From IMG/VR virus record IMGVR_UViG_3300035698_003578, positions 1 to 21,722 of that record: DNA of 21,722 bases; one strand, given 5' to 3'. The translations under genes were made by a program, and so were the position numbers. Under the pieces are notes generated by a model. That model ran no database searches. It was not told where the DNA came from and saw only the letters and a program-made list of their open reading frames with translations. Source of the DNA: a virus. Shown here in pieces: positions 11,896 through 18,362 of this stretch. How positions within the stretch are numbered: the first letter of the stretch is position 1; every line of letters starts with the position of its first letter.

Positions 11896-13198
11896 GTAAA
11901 ATTATCAATACCTGGTCATCTCCCAGGCTTAAACGGCCAACCATGCGGTCAGCCTGGCTAGCAAGCTCGGCAAAGAATTTACTCCAGCTTCCCATTGATG
12001 GGCCTTCGATGGCAGTAATATCATACTGCCACTCGCCGCGGTCATTCCTGATTGTAACGGTATCAATAAGCATTTCCGTGCCGCTTAGGTTGTAACGGCT
12101 ATTGGTGACCGTTAATAATTGGCCGGGAAGGAAACCGGCATCACGCAATGTCATCTTAAAGCGCCTGCCCTCTATTGTATATTCGGCCAGTAGAGCATCG
12201 CCTGAGTCAAAGGCAACTTCCTGGTCTGTAATGTCCGGTCTGTCAACTACATTATCATAAAAGCCAGTGCCGCCTTCTACTGCCGACCTGACGTCTATAG
12301 CGTCCTCGTCTGTGACCAGGACTATGATATCAAACTCGCCATAATAGGTGATGACAACAGCTAAGGCGTTTCCAGGGGCCACGGCCGCGGTAACCACGGC
12401 ATCGCCCTTATTCCAGTAGAAGTCCTTAGCAGTATCAATGCCTTTAATACCTACCGTTTTTCCGACGGCATTAACTGTAATAGTCGGCACTTTAGCTATG
12501 GGGTAGCCCACATTAAATGATTTAACGCTGCCGTCGCCGGTGTGCGTCTCTGTCTGCTCGGAAGTCAGGCCACGGCCACCACGCAAATATTGTCTATTCC
12601 TGTATTTAGGGCTGCTAGTCTTTAGGCCCGATGTCTTCTGTAGTATCTCGGTGTCATCATCAATAGCACTAGGGGCCGCTGTAGTGGTCCTAACCTGGAA
12701 GTCAAGAGACTTATCAACATTGATTTGCCATATAAAACCAGCTTCCTTTGCCAAGCTATTTAGCACGGAAGTTAAAGAAACGTAATTAAAGACGGCCTCA
12801 AGAATGGTCGGGCCAGTTTGGATTGTTCCCTCTGTGATGCTGTCATCTGCCAGGTATTTAGTGATTAAGTCCTTAACAATAAAAGCTACCGTTTTATCTT
12901 CGTAAGACTCGGCAACTATCCTCTTATCGGCCAGTTTGTGCCAGTCAACACATCGGACTTTATGTAATAGCCCGCCCGCAGGGGCCTTGTATATCTCTTC
13001 GGTGTCTTCTATCATGCCGCCAAATACATTAGTGGCGTCGGCATCGGTTATGACAACTGTCTCACCCCTGACGTAATGAGCGCTGCCGTCTTCATCATTA
13101 ACAATAAAAGAGGCTATACTACGCTCTTCTATTCTAGTTTCTATAGTTAAAGAACCTTTTATGGGTATTACTTTAACCGTTGATATCTTGGTGGTCAT
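11786..13198 (-). CDS. Tail tip / baseplate hub-like protein
   Basis: This 470-residue protein follows the tape measure, with a stop/start overlap. Its order of features (N-terminal beta-rich domain, then KVRCVDWHKLADKRIVAESYEDKTV, later EYTIEGRRFKMTLRDAGFLPGQLL at about 340-363) is what I recall from gp27/gpD-like hub and tail-associated proteins that close the tail tube. The charged linker around residues 200-260 contains a GDGS-type insertion. The last 36 codons overlap the antisense end of the LAGLIDADG gene. The end may be original or may have been shortened by that insertion. The hub identity comes from position plus fold-like pattern. Confidence 0.55.
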   Translation of the reverse strand: MTTKISTVKVIPIKGSLTIETRIEERSIASFIVNDEDGSAHYVRGETVVITDADATNVFGGMIEDTEEIYKAPAGGLLHKVRCVDWHKLADKRIVAESYEDKTVAFIVKDLITKYLADDSITEGTIQTGPTILEAVFNYVSLTSVLNSLAKEAGFIWQINVDKSLDFQVRTTTAAPSAIDDDTEILQKTSGLKTSSPKYRNRQYLRGGRGLTSEQTETHTGDGSVKSFNVGYPIAKVPTITVNAVGKTVGIKGIDTAKDFYWNKGDAVVTAAVAPGNALAVVITYYGEFDIIVLVTDEDAIDVRSAVEGGTGFYDNVVDRPDITDQEVAFDSGDALLAEYTIEGRRFKMTLRDAGFLPGQLLTVTNSRYNLSGTEMLIDTVTIRNDRGEWQYDITAIEGPSMGSWSKFFAELASQADRMVGRLSLGDDQVLIILLNKAETWGWDESIAYTVHACPVPSATLYPSESLLPC

Positions 13199-14727
13199 AT
13201 TTGCAAGCCAGTCCTCAATCTTAATTCATCGACTAGCGGAGCGCCTATGATTCGGGCAAACGTTACACCGTCTATGTTTAAGGAAATATTGGCTGTTTTA
13301 TAACCACCGCCTCCGCCTAATCCTAAGTCAGCAAGGACACGCTTGTTAAGGGGAATAACGGCTTCCTTTTCGCTGGGAGCTAATTCACCTACTCTTAGCA
13401 TAGTGGGCTTTTTAATTATTGCACCGTATTGCGCAGTCGGGAAATCGGATTCAGATTGGGCTATCTCGGCCTCTGTCATCTCGTGATAGCCTTCAGCTTC
13501 AGACCATGCAAGCTGTGTTGGCTCCCCACCGGCACGCCTACCAGGTGATATGCCGAGAAAGCGCTGAACACTCAGCCATAATTTCTCAAGCCACTCCCAC
13601 ATCTGCATTACCCTGTCAAGCGCGCTTTTAATAGCATTACTGACGGCTGAAAACGCACTACTAGCAGCATTAGCAATATTATCAAAGATGGTTCCAATCT
13701 TATTCCATGCGCCCTCAAAGGCTAGTTCTACACTTTTCATGTTAGCAACTAAGAAAACGATAATCGCTATTAAAGCCACAACTGCCGCGATTATCAACCC
13801 TATGGGATTAGCCATCATGGCTATATTCCATAACCATTGAGCTCCGGCAACCAATTTTATGCCAGCTATTAATTGTGGTAATATGATAAGCATAGGTCCT
13901 AGTAAGGCCATAAGAGCACCAAAGCCGCCAACTATTACCATTAGAGCTTGAGTTAGGCCAGGGTGGGCATCCATCCATTCCCTAACGCCCGAAACTATCT
14001 CAGTAATATCATCGGCTAAGTCGGTGAGGGTAGGGATTAAAGCATCAGCGATGATATATTTTACACCTTCAAAGGACTTGCCCAGCCTATCCATATTGTC
14101 ATTAAATAAGGCCGCTTTGTCTGCGGCTTCCTGGTCGAAAACAATACCTAGTTCGTGGGCCTCTTGTCTTTGGGCTGCCATTGCTTCTGTGCCAGCGTCA
14201 AGAATGGGTAATAAATCAGTTCCCGACTTTCCGAAAATATCTTTAGCTAAGGCTGCCCTTTTTAACGGGTCTTCCACAGCTGCTACTGCTTGCGTTAGAA
14301 CCTCAAAGACTTCTTCAGGGCTTAAACCCTCAAGGTCTTCAACCTTAATATTTAATTTTTCAAAGGCAATCACCGTGGTGCTAAGCCCATCCTTCAGATC
14401 TTCTAAAGTTGAACCCATACGCTCGATAGCCTTCTCCACAACACCAAGTGTAGTCCCCCCAAGTTCAGCCATATGCCGCCATTCAGACAGGGACTCAGTA
14501 GAAAAGCCGGTGCGTAGAGCCATCTTCTGGACTTCATCACCCATCTTAGCATAGGCCTTGACACTCTTAACACCAACGGCAATTATAGCGCCACCCATAG
14601 CAGTCATGCCCAAACCTATAGCCTTGTTGTGCTTCATTATGTTATTTTTAAGGCCGGTCATGCCATTGTTTAGGTTGGTTGTATCTACACCTAACTTTAG
14701 AAGTGCATCACCTATTGAAATGCTAAT
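13195..14727 (-). CDS. Tape measure protein, probable ATT start
   Basis: The product is about 510 residues from ATT at 14725-14727 (488 from the first ATG at 14661). It contains coiled, Ala-rich helices (AVGVKSVKAYAKMGDEVQKM) and a hydrophobic block around residues 260-335 (ALMVIVGGFGALMALL, LIIAAVVALIAIIVFL). Near the C-terminus GEPTQLAWSEAEGYHEM and EKEAVIPLNKRVL are typical of tape measures. The 22 residues before the ATG (ISISIGDALLKLGVDTTNLN...) match the usual N-terminus of tape measures, and GGGGGG lies four bases before the ATT. No ATG, GTG, TTG or CTG exists between there and the upstream stop. At this length the tail would be fairly short, about 75 nm by the usual rule. Confidence 0.8.
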   Translation of the reverse strand: MSISIGDALLKLGVDTTNLNNGMTGLKNNIMKHNKAIGLGMTAMGGAIIAVGVKSVKAYAKMGDEVQKMALRTGFSTESLSEWRHMAELGGTTLGVVEKAIERMGSTLEDLKDGLSTTVIAFEKLNIKVEDLEGLSPEEVFEVLTQAVAAVEDPLKRAALAKDIFGKSGTDLLPILDAGTEAMAAQRQEAHELGIVFDQEAADKAALFNDNMDRLGKSFEGVKYIIADALIPTLTDLADDITEIVSGVREWMDAHPGLTQALMVIVGGFGALMALLGPMLIILPQLIAGIKLVAGAQWLWNIAMMANPIGLIIAAVVALIAIIVFLVANMKSVELAFEGAWNKIGTIFDNIANAASSAFSAVSNAIKSALDRVMQMWEWLEKLWLSVQRFLGISPGRRAGGEPTQLAWSEAEGYHEMTEAEIAQSESDFPTAQYGAIIKKPTMLRVGELAPSEKEAVIPLNKRVLADLGLGGGGGYKTANISLNIDGVTFARIIGAPLVDELRLRTGLQI

Positions 14728-14736
14728 ATTACCCCC

Positions 14737-14937
14737 CTAGTTGGCTTTCTTCTTCACCTTAATTAGATTTCCACCCTTAGAAAAGAGCATTTTATCTGAT
14801 ACCTTTGGAGTATGCGGCTTATTGTAAGCCTCAACTTCCCGGTTCTTACGGTCAACGGCCTTGGCTAACATGAGGTCTAGCAACTCTTCAGTCCAGTTAT
14901 TAACTATATCGTCTGGTGTAACGTGCCACTCTGCCAT
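14737..14937 (-). CDS. Tail assembly chaperone, T part of GT fusion
   Basis: The independent ORF from ATG 14937 has 66 residues (MAEWHVTPDDIVNNWTEEL, ending KVKKKAN). There is no SD in front of this ATG. The same frame is open upstream without stop to the slippery site at 14967-14973, so it is best read as the C-terminal extension reached by a -1 frameshift from the gene 14958-15356. The fusion would be about 206 residues: 130 from G and 76 from T. In lambda-like phages the GT protein binds the tape measure during tail assembly, and the tape measure follows immediately here. Confidence 0.8.
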   Translation of the reverse strand: MAEWHVTPDDIVNNWTEELLDLMLAKAVDRKNREVEAYNKPHTPKVSDKMLFSKGGNLIKVKKKAN

Positions 14938-14957
14938 AGCGAATTCGAAAACTAACG

Positions 14958-15356
14958 CTATTGAGCCCCCTTTGTTATGTGCTCTAGTGTTGCAGGGGCC
15001 ATCGTCGCTAAAGGGAAGGCTATTTCTAGCACCGCCTTAAATGCTGTGGCCATTTCGTCATCTGTAGCCTCATTCTCAATAACGTCACGGTCTAAATCTT
15101 TGGCGTACATAAAGAATAGGTCAATAGCTTGGTCGGGGGAAGTAACCAACATAGTAGTTAATATTTGCCCAAACTCTTCAGCATCCTCAATTTTTGCGCT
15201 AGCCAATTTTGGCAGAGGAGCTATTAACTTGATAGCTTCCTTCCTCCACTCTCTTGAATCTCGAATGACTAGGGGGCGGATAGAATATGTCTTGCCCCCT
15301 AGAATAACATCAATCCCCGCTTGAACTATTTTATCTTCTTCAGTTCGCTCCTTCAT
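14958..15356 (-). CDS. Tail assembly chaperone, G part
   Basis: The 132-residue product begins MKERTEEDKIVQAGIDVILG. KTYSIRPLVIRDSREWRKEA (about 23-42) followed by an all-helical acidic C-terminal half (EFGQILTTMLVTSPDQAIDL) is the pattern of tail chaperone G analogues. It lies between the tail tube and tape measure genes, the fixed place of this gene in siphoviruses. SD AAGGAG stands before the ATG. Its last codons contain the frameshift site. Confidence 0.8.
   Translation of the reverse strand: MKERTEEDKIVQAGIDVILGGKTYSIRPLVIRDSREWRKEAIKLIAPLPKLASAKIEDAEEFGQILTTMLVTSPDQAIDLFFMYAKDLDRDVIENEATDDEMATAFKAVLEIAFPLATMAPATLEHITKGAQ
14967..14973 (-). promoter_or_regulatory. Programmed -1 frameshift site A_AAG_GGG
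   Basis: Near the end of the G gene the zero frame reads ACA AAG GGG GCT CAA TAG. AAAGGGG has the XXXYYYZ form in the correct phase. A shift of -1 gives GGC TCA ATA GCG and continues through GSIALVFEFA into the MAEWHV frame without a stop. Placement 7 bases before the G stop codon is as in other phage tail chaperones. Confidence 0.8.
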
Positions 15357-15366
15357 ATTATCTCCT

Positions 15367-16467
15367 TCATACGGTATTATCGACTATCGTGCAAGCTGGG
15401 CTAGTACCCTTCAAGGCTTGGAATGTAACCGGGACAATGGTCTTTTCACCCTTCTTGTAGGACATACCAACTGCACCTGTGGATGTTGCCAATGGTACAT
15501 ATATCTCACGCTTAAATCCAGCTGGATTAAGCCCTGATATTTTGAGATTCATTGTTTTATTAACACCCTCGCCTAGCGTGAGAATGTTCCCTGACAACAC
15601 ACTGCCAGCCATTGCGTTACCAATGTTGGTAAGTGAACTTTCAGCCATATTGCAAGTAACTGATAGCGTTTCCTTAGTAATAACTCTATCAATCGGAAAT
15701 GTCTCTTCTTCAACCTCAATGTCTGCGGTGTCGGCGGTATATTCCATAGTCACGCCATCTTCCGTGTAACCAACATCTACGAATGGGCTGCTTAAAGCAA
15801 AACCAACCAGGGAAGCATCGCCTGGTTCCATATAATAATGGGTTGTATTTACTACAACTTCATCAATATAAGAATATCTCTCCGGTGTGGGTTCATAAAG
15901 CTCTAAACGAACTCTTGTCATCACCCAGTCACCACAATCAACAACAGCGAATGATGCCTCATTGTTAATAGTATTTACGATGTCATCAATTTGTATTAAT
16001 CCGGGTGTACCCCATCCGAAGAAACTGGAATCATCCTCAGCCCGTCCACCAACGCCAACATAAGCACTGTTATGAACAATTGTTGTTGTTGCCCAAGCAA
16101 CCAGGGCATCGTGACCCTGTTGAGGCACACATGTTACCTCACACCAACCTCCACTATTAAGGTCTTCAAAGAGAAACTCAAACTGTACATAGTTTCCAGT
16201 CTCAACACTGGATGGACCATTAAAATAGCGGAAACTATACTCAGCAGCCGCAGTAATTTGGTCCTCAAAGTTCTGCATTGTTATCCCTGCCGGCGGGTCA
16301 ACTTGTAGATGAGTGCTAACACCACTCCCGACACCACTCTTATAGAGCCTTACCGAATAAGTGCCTACCTCTGCTTCAACAGTTGACCATTCTGCGATAG
16401 CATTATTAGGTTGCGTAATCCCTAATGTCGCCACTCCTGTTAGTACGTTTGCGATAGTGTTTGCCAT
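15367..16467 (-). CDS. Major tail (tube) protein with large N-terminal insertion
   Basis: The product has 366 residues. The first 18 (MANTIANVLTGVATLGIT) and residues about 216-366 (SLVGFALSSPFVDVGYTEDG, ..., KISGLNPAGFKREIYVPLAT, KGEKTIVPVTFQAL) fit a normal tail tube protein. Between them, about 195 residues (20-215) form a Ser/Thr/Tyr/Trp-rich beta domain. It contains YSFRYFNGPSSVETGNYVQF and SYIDEVVVN and looks like a lectin/LamG-type jelly roll. Such an insert would decorate the tube surface, perhaps binding glycans. SD GGAGG stands before the ATG. Tube identity also rests on the position just before the G/GT genes. Confidence 0.75.
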   Translation of the reverse strand: MANTIANVLTGVATLGITQPNNAIAEWSTVEAEVGTYSVRLYKSGVGSGVSTHLQVDPPAGITMQNFEDQITAAAEYSFRYFNGPSSVETGNYVQFEFLFEDLNSGGWCEVTCVPQQGHDALVAWATTTIVHNSAYVGVGGRAEDDSSFFGWGTPGLIQIDDIVNTINNEASFAVVDCGDWVMTRVRLELYEPTPERYSYIDEVVVNTTHYYMEPGDASLVGFALSSPFVDVGYTEDGVTMEYTADTADIEVEEETFPIDRVITKETLSVTCNMAESSLTNIGNAMAGSVLSGNILTLGEGVNKTMNLKISGLNPAGFKREIYVPLATSTGAVGMSYKKGEKTIVPVTFQALKGTSPACTIVDNTV

Positions 16468-16469
16468 GA

Positions 16470-16568
16470 TTATTTACCTCCCTTTACTTTGTCTAAGTGA
16501 GCTTGATATCGGCTTTCGATATCAGTAGTAGATAGCTTGATAGGTTTAACTTTCTTTTTTCTAGGCAT
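16470..16568 (-). CDS. Short basic peptide upstream of the tail tube gene
   Basis: A 32-codon ORF begins MPRKKKVKPIKLSTTDIESR, continues YQAHLDKVKGGK and stops two bases before the tail tube ATG. SD GGGGGG lies six bases before the start. Its final codons (GGAGGT) are the SD of the tube gene, so translation is coupled. An exact hairpin (7-bp arms GATATCG/CGATATC, 16505-16523) lies inside it. No family is known to me for such a small protein. Confidence 0.55.
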   Translation of the reverse strand: MPRKKKVKPIKLSTTDIESRYQAHLDKVKGGK

Positions 16569-16579
16569 ATATTTCCCCC

Positions 16580-16993
16580 CTATTCTGCCTGAATCATCAC
16601 ACTGAAAAAGGCTAGCACTCTGAAGTAGTTAGGTATCTCGGTATCGACCATATCCTGACCTTGTACCTCTTCAATGACTGACCTTATATAGTAAGTATCG
16701 CTGCCTACAGCAACCGACTGATTCTGTATGCCCTGAAGGTTATCGTACAAAGCCTGATATAATGTCCGGGCACCTATAGGAGTGCTGGCCCAGCAATCAA
16801 ACTGAATAGAAGGCGTTACCAAGCCGGGGATATAAGGAGTAGAAACGCCGCCACGGGCAAAGAAGCTGATAGCCGGTAGACTATGGCTTTCGTGGAGCCT
16901 GGGGCAATATATCTCAGCGGTGACAATATCAGTAATCGTTGAACAGGTCAGGAGATAGGCCAGTATAATGCTATTTGTATTAGCTATTGTCAT
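16580..16993 (-). CDS. Tail terminator / tail completion protein
   Basis: The 137-residue product starts MTIANTNSIILAYLLTCSTI. Helix 1 followed by strands (AEIYCPRLHESHSLPAISFF, about 26-45) and the block SIQFDCWASTPIGARTLYQALY (about 62-83) are typical of the DUF3168/gp17-like tail terminator family, which caps the tail at the head end. The C-terminus (YFRVLAFFSVMIQAE) is a final strand. It lies between the connector genes and the tail tube gene, exactly where the terminator is found. Confidence 0.7.
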   Translation of the reverse strand: MTIANTNSIILAYLLTCSTITDIVTAEIYCPRLHESHSLPAISFFARGGVSTPYIPGLVTPSIQFDCWASTPIGARTLYQALYDNLQGIQNQSVAVGSDTYYIRSVIEEVQGQDMVDTEIPNYFRVLAFFSVMIQAE

Positions 16994-17219
16994 TCTTTAA
17001 CCTCTCCAAATCATCCCAGAGCATAGTAGCCTCGCGGTCGTTAGGAATAGATGACAGGACACTCATCACGTTAATAATATCCTTTGTTACCTGGCCGGAA
17101 GCTATCATCTCCCTGGCCTTTGCCTTTGCCCGGCTATGGGTAACTGTGATTCCTACAGCGATAATCAGGGCTACCCCGATAGCTGCCGCGATTAAGAATA
17201 GGCCTATTACAATAATCAT
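16980..17219 (-). CDS. Small single-span membrane protein in the connector region
   Basis: In the 79-residue product, residues 1-26 (MIIVIGLFLIAAAIGVALII) are one strong membrane span, and the rest is a soluble helical tail (KAKAREMIASGQVTKDIINV). SD AAAGGAG stands before the ATG. Its end overlaps the start of the tail terminator gene by 14 bases. A membrane protein between gp10-like and terminator genes is unusual; it could be a moron or an entry/exclusion protein. No family is recognised. Confidence 0.55.
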   Translation of the reverse strand: MIIVIGLFLIAAAIGVALIIAVGITVTHSRAKAKAREMIASGQVTKDIINVMSVLSSIPNDREATMLWDDLERLKNDNS

Positions 17220-17270
17220 ATTACGCTCCTTTTAGATGGTTCTTTAATCTAATTATTTAGCTCATAAATA

Positions 17271-17675
17271 TTATTTCAAGTATTGCTTAACCTTGCCAGC
17301 AAACTTTTCTTTGGTGTAATGTTTATCCAAGGCAGGTTTCATGTAGGGGCGTGGTGCCGTTTTAACTGTTCCTGTTTCCCCATAACCACCATATCCACTC
17401 GTAGAAAAAACAGCTCCCTCTATCTTGCTGTTATCTACAACTCGGTCAGGTTCAGCATCTTCACCTAGCAGCACTATTCCCATTCCGGATACTTCACTAG
17501 CCATAGAGCGGGCATTATGCCCGCTCTCCCAAAATCCAACTGCTTTGGCATTTTTAATAGCGTTATTGTGGATATCAACTACAGTATCCCGCATAGCAAG
17601 TTGACTCGCCTTCAACACTTTATTGATAGCCTCTTTTGTCTTTAGGTTGAGAGTTAATTTAGTCGTTATCTTCAT
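17271..17675 (-). CDS. HK97 gp10-like head-tail protein
   Basis: In this 134-residue product, after an N-terminal helix (KEAINKVLKASQLAMRDTVV) come HNNAIKNAKAVG and the late block TGTVKTAPRPYMKPALDKHY (about 101-120). The TAPRPYMKPAL string is the recognisable end of HK97 gp10-like proteins, which lie between head closure and tail terminator. AAGGAT stands before the ATG. The C-terminus is lysine-rich. Confidence 0.75.
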   Translation of the reverse strand: MKITTKLTLNLKTKEAINKVLKASQLAMRDTVVDIHNNAIKNAKAVGFWESGHNARSMASEVSGMGIVLLGEDAEPDRVVDNSKIEGAVFSTSGYGGYGETGTVKTAPRPYMKPALDKHYTKEKFAGKVKQYLK

Positions 17676-17685
17676 CGTTTAATCC

Positions 17686-18012
17686 TTAGCGGCTAACCCT
17701 AAGTAAACACTCCTTATGGTGAGAAGCCACGCCATCCTGTTTATCCAGGACTGATAGAATTTCGTATAATATAGTATCAACCGTAACCCTATCTTGCTCG
17801 GTGACATCCACATCACCAAGGAATAGCTTGTAATCAGCCACGACTATCTCAGCCCCTATCTTCAACTCAATAGCGTTAATACTCTGCAATCGGCATGGTT
17901 CATCTACTAAATTATCCGCCCAAGTTTCAGAGGGGTTGCCATAAGCATCTCTGGCCCCAGCGGTGTAACGCTCCGTGGTACAAAGGTCGATTAGTAGACT
18001 GCTATATGACAT
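17686..18012 (-). CDS. Head closure (head-tail joining) protein
   Basis: The product has 108 residues from MSYSSLLIDLC (ATG at 18012, SD GGAGGAAG). The frame continues upstream to 18066 but overlaps the previous gene without need. DAYGNPSETWADN, PCRLQSINAIELKIGAEIVV (about 39-58) and the final DGVASHHKECLLRV match the usual small beta-barrel head closure proteins of siphoviruses (SPP1 gp16/HK97-like). The TGATG overlap with the gp6-like gene supports coupling. Confidence 0.7.
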   Translation of the reverse strand: MSYSSLLIDLCTTERYTAGARDAYGNPSETWADNLVDEPCRLQSINAIELKIGAEIVVADYKLFLGDVDVTEQDRVTVDTILYEILSVLDKQDGVASHHKECLLRVSR

Positions 18013-18362
18013 CAGTCTTCCTCCGCCGTTATAGCGCTGCCGGAAGTGTAGTCCGGCTCGGACCACTCGAAGACAGGAGATGAAGCTGCCTTTTCTCTTA
18101 GGAATGTGGCTAGTTTAAGCATCTTATCTACTATCTTCTGAGCATAAGAGTAATCCCCTATCTTTTCGCTATCGGCGCTGGTAGCGTACTTAGATGCCCA
18201 TGCGTCAAGAACATCAGCCGCAGCCAGGTTAATATTGCTTGAGTTTTCAGTCAAGAAATAGTTAATTTCCTCATCAGAAAAGACATTATCTGTAATGTCG
18301 GTATCGCCTGTTATCAAGCGAACCTTGCCCACATTATTTGTAATATCATAAGTAACTGTCAT
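18012..18362 (-). CDS. gp6-like head-tail connector protein
   Basis: The 116-residue product starts MTVTYDITNNVGKVRLITGD. TDNVFSDEEINYFLTENSSN (about 24-43) and the following helices (AAADVLDAWASKYATSADSE) fit the gp6/gp15-like connector fold that forms the ring under the portal. Its ATG overlaps the stop of the 499-residue gene, whose last codons carry the SD GGAGG. The C-terminus is acidic. Context (connector before closure protein) agrees. Confidence 0.72.
   Translation of the reverse strand: MTVTYDITNNVGKVRLITGDTDITDNVFSDEEINYFLTENSSNINLAAADVLDAWASKYATSADSEKIGDYSYAQKIVDKMLKLATFLREKAASSPVFEWSEPDYTSGSAITAEED

Noticed and set aside
14024-14554. Plus-strand open frame of 176 codons inside the tape measure gene
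   Set aside because: It is the mirror of the tape measure codons, serine/alanine-rich with no SD or promoter.
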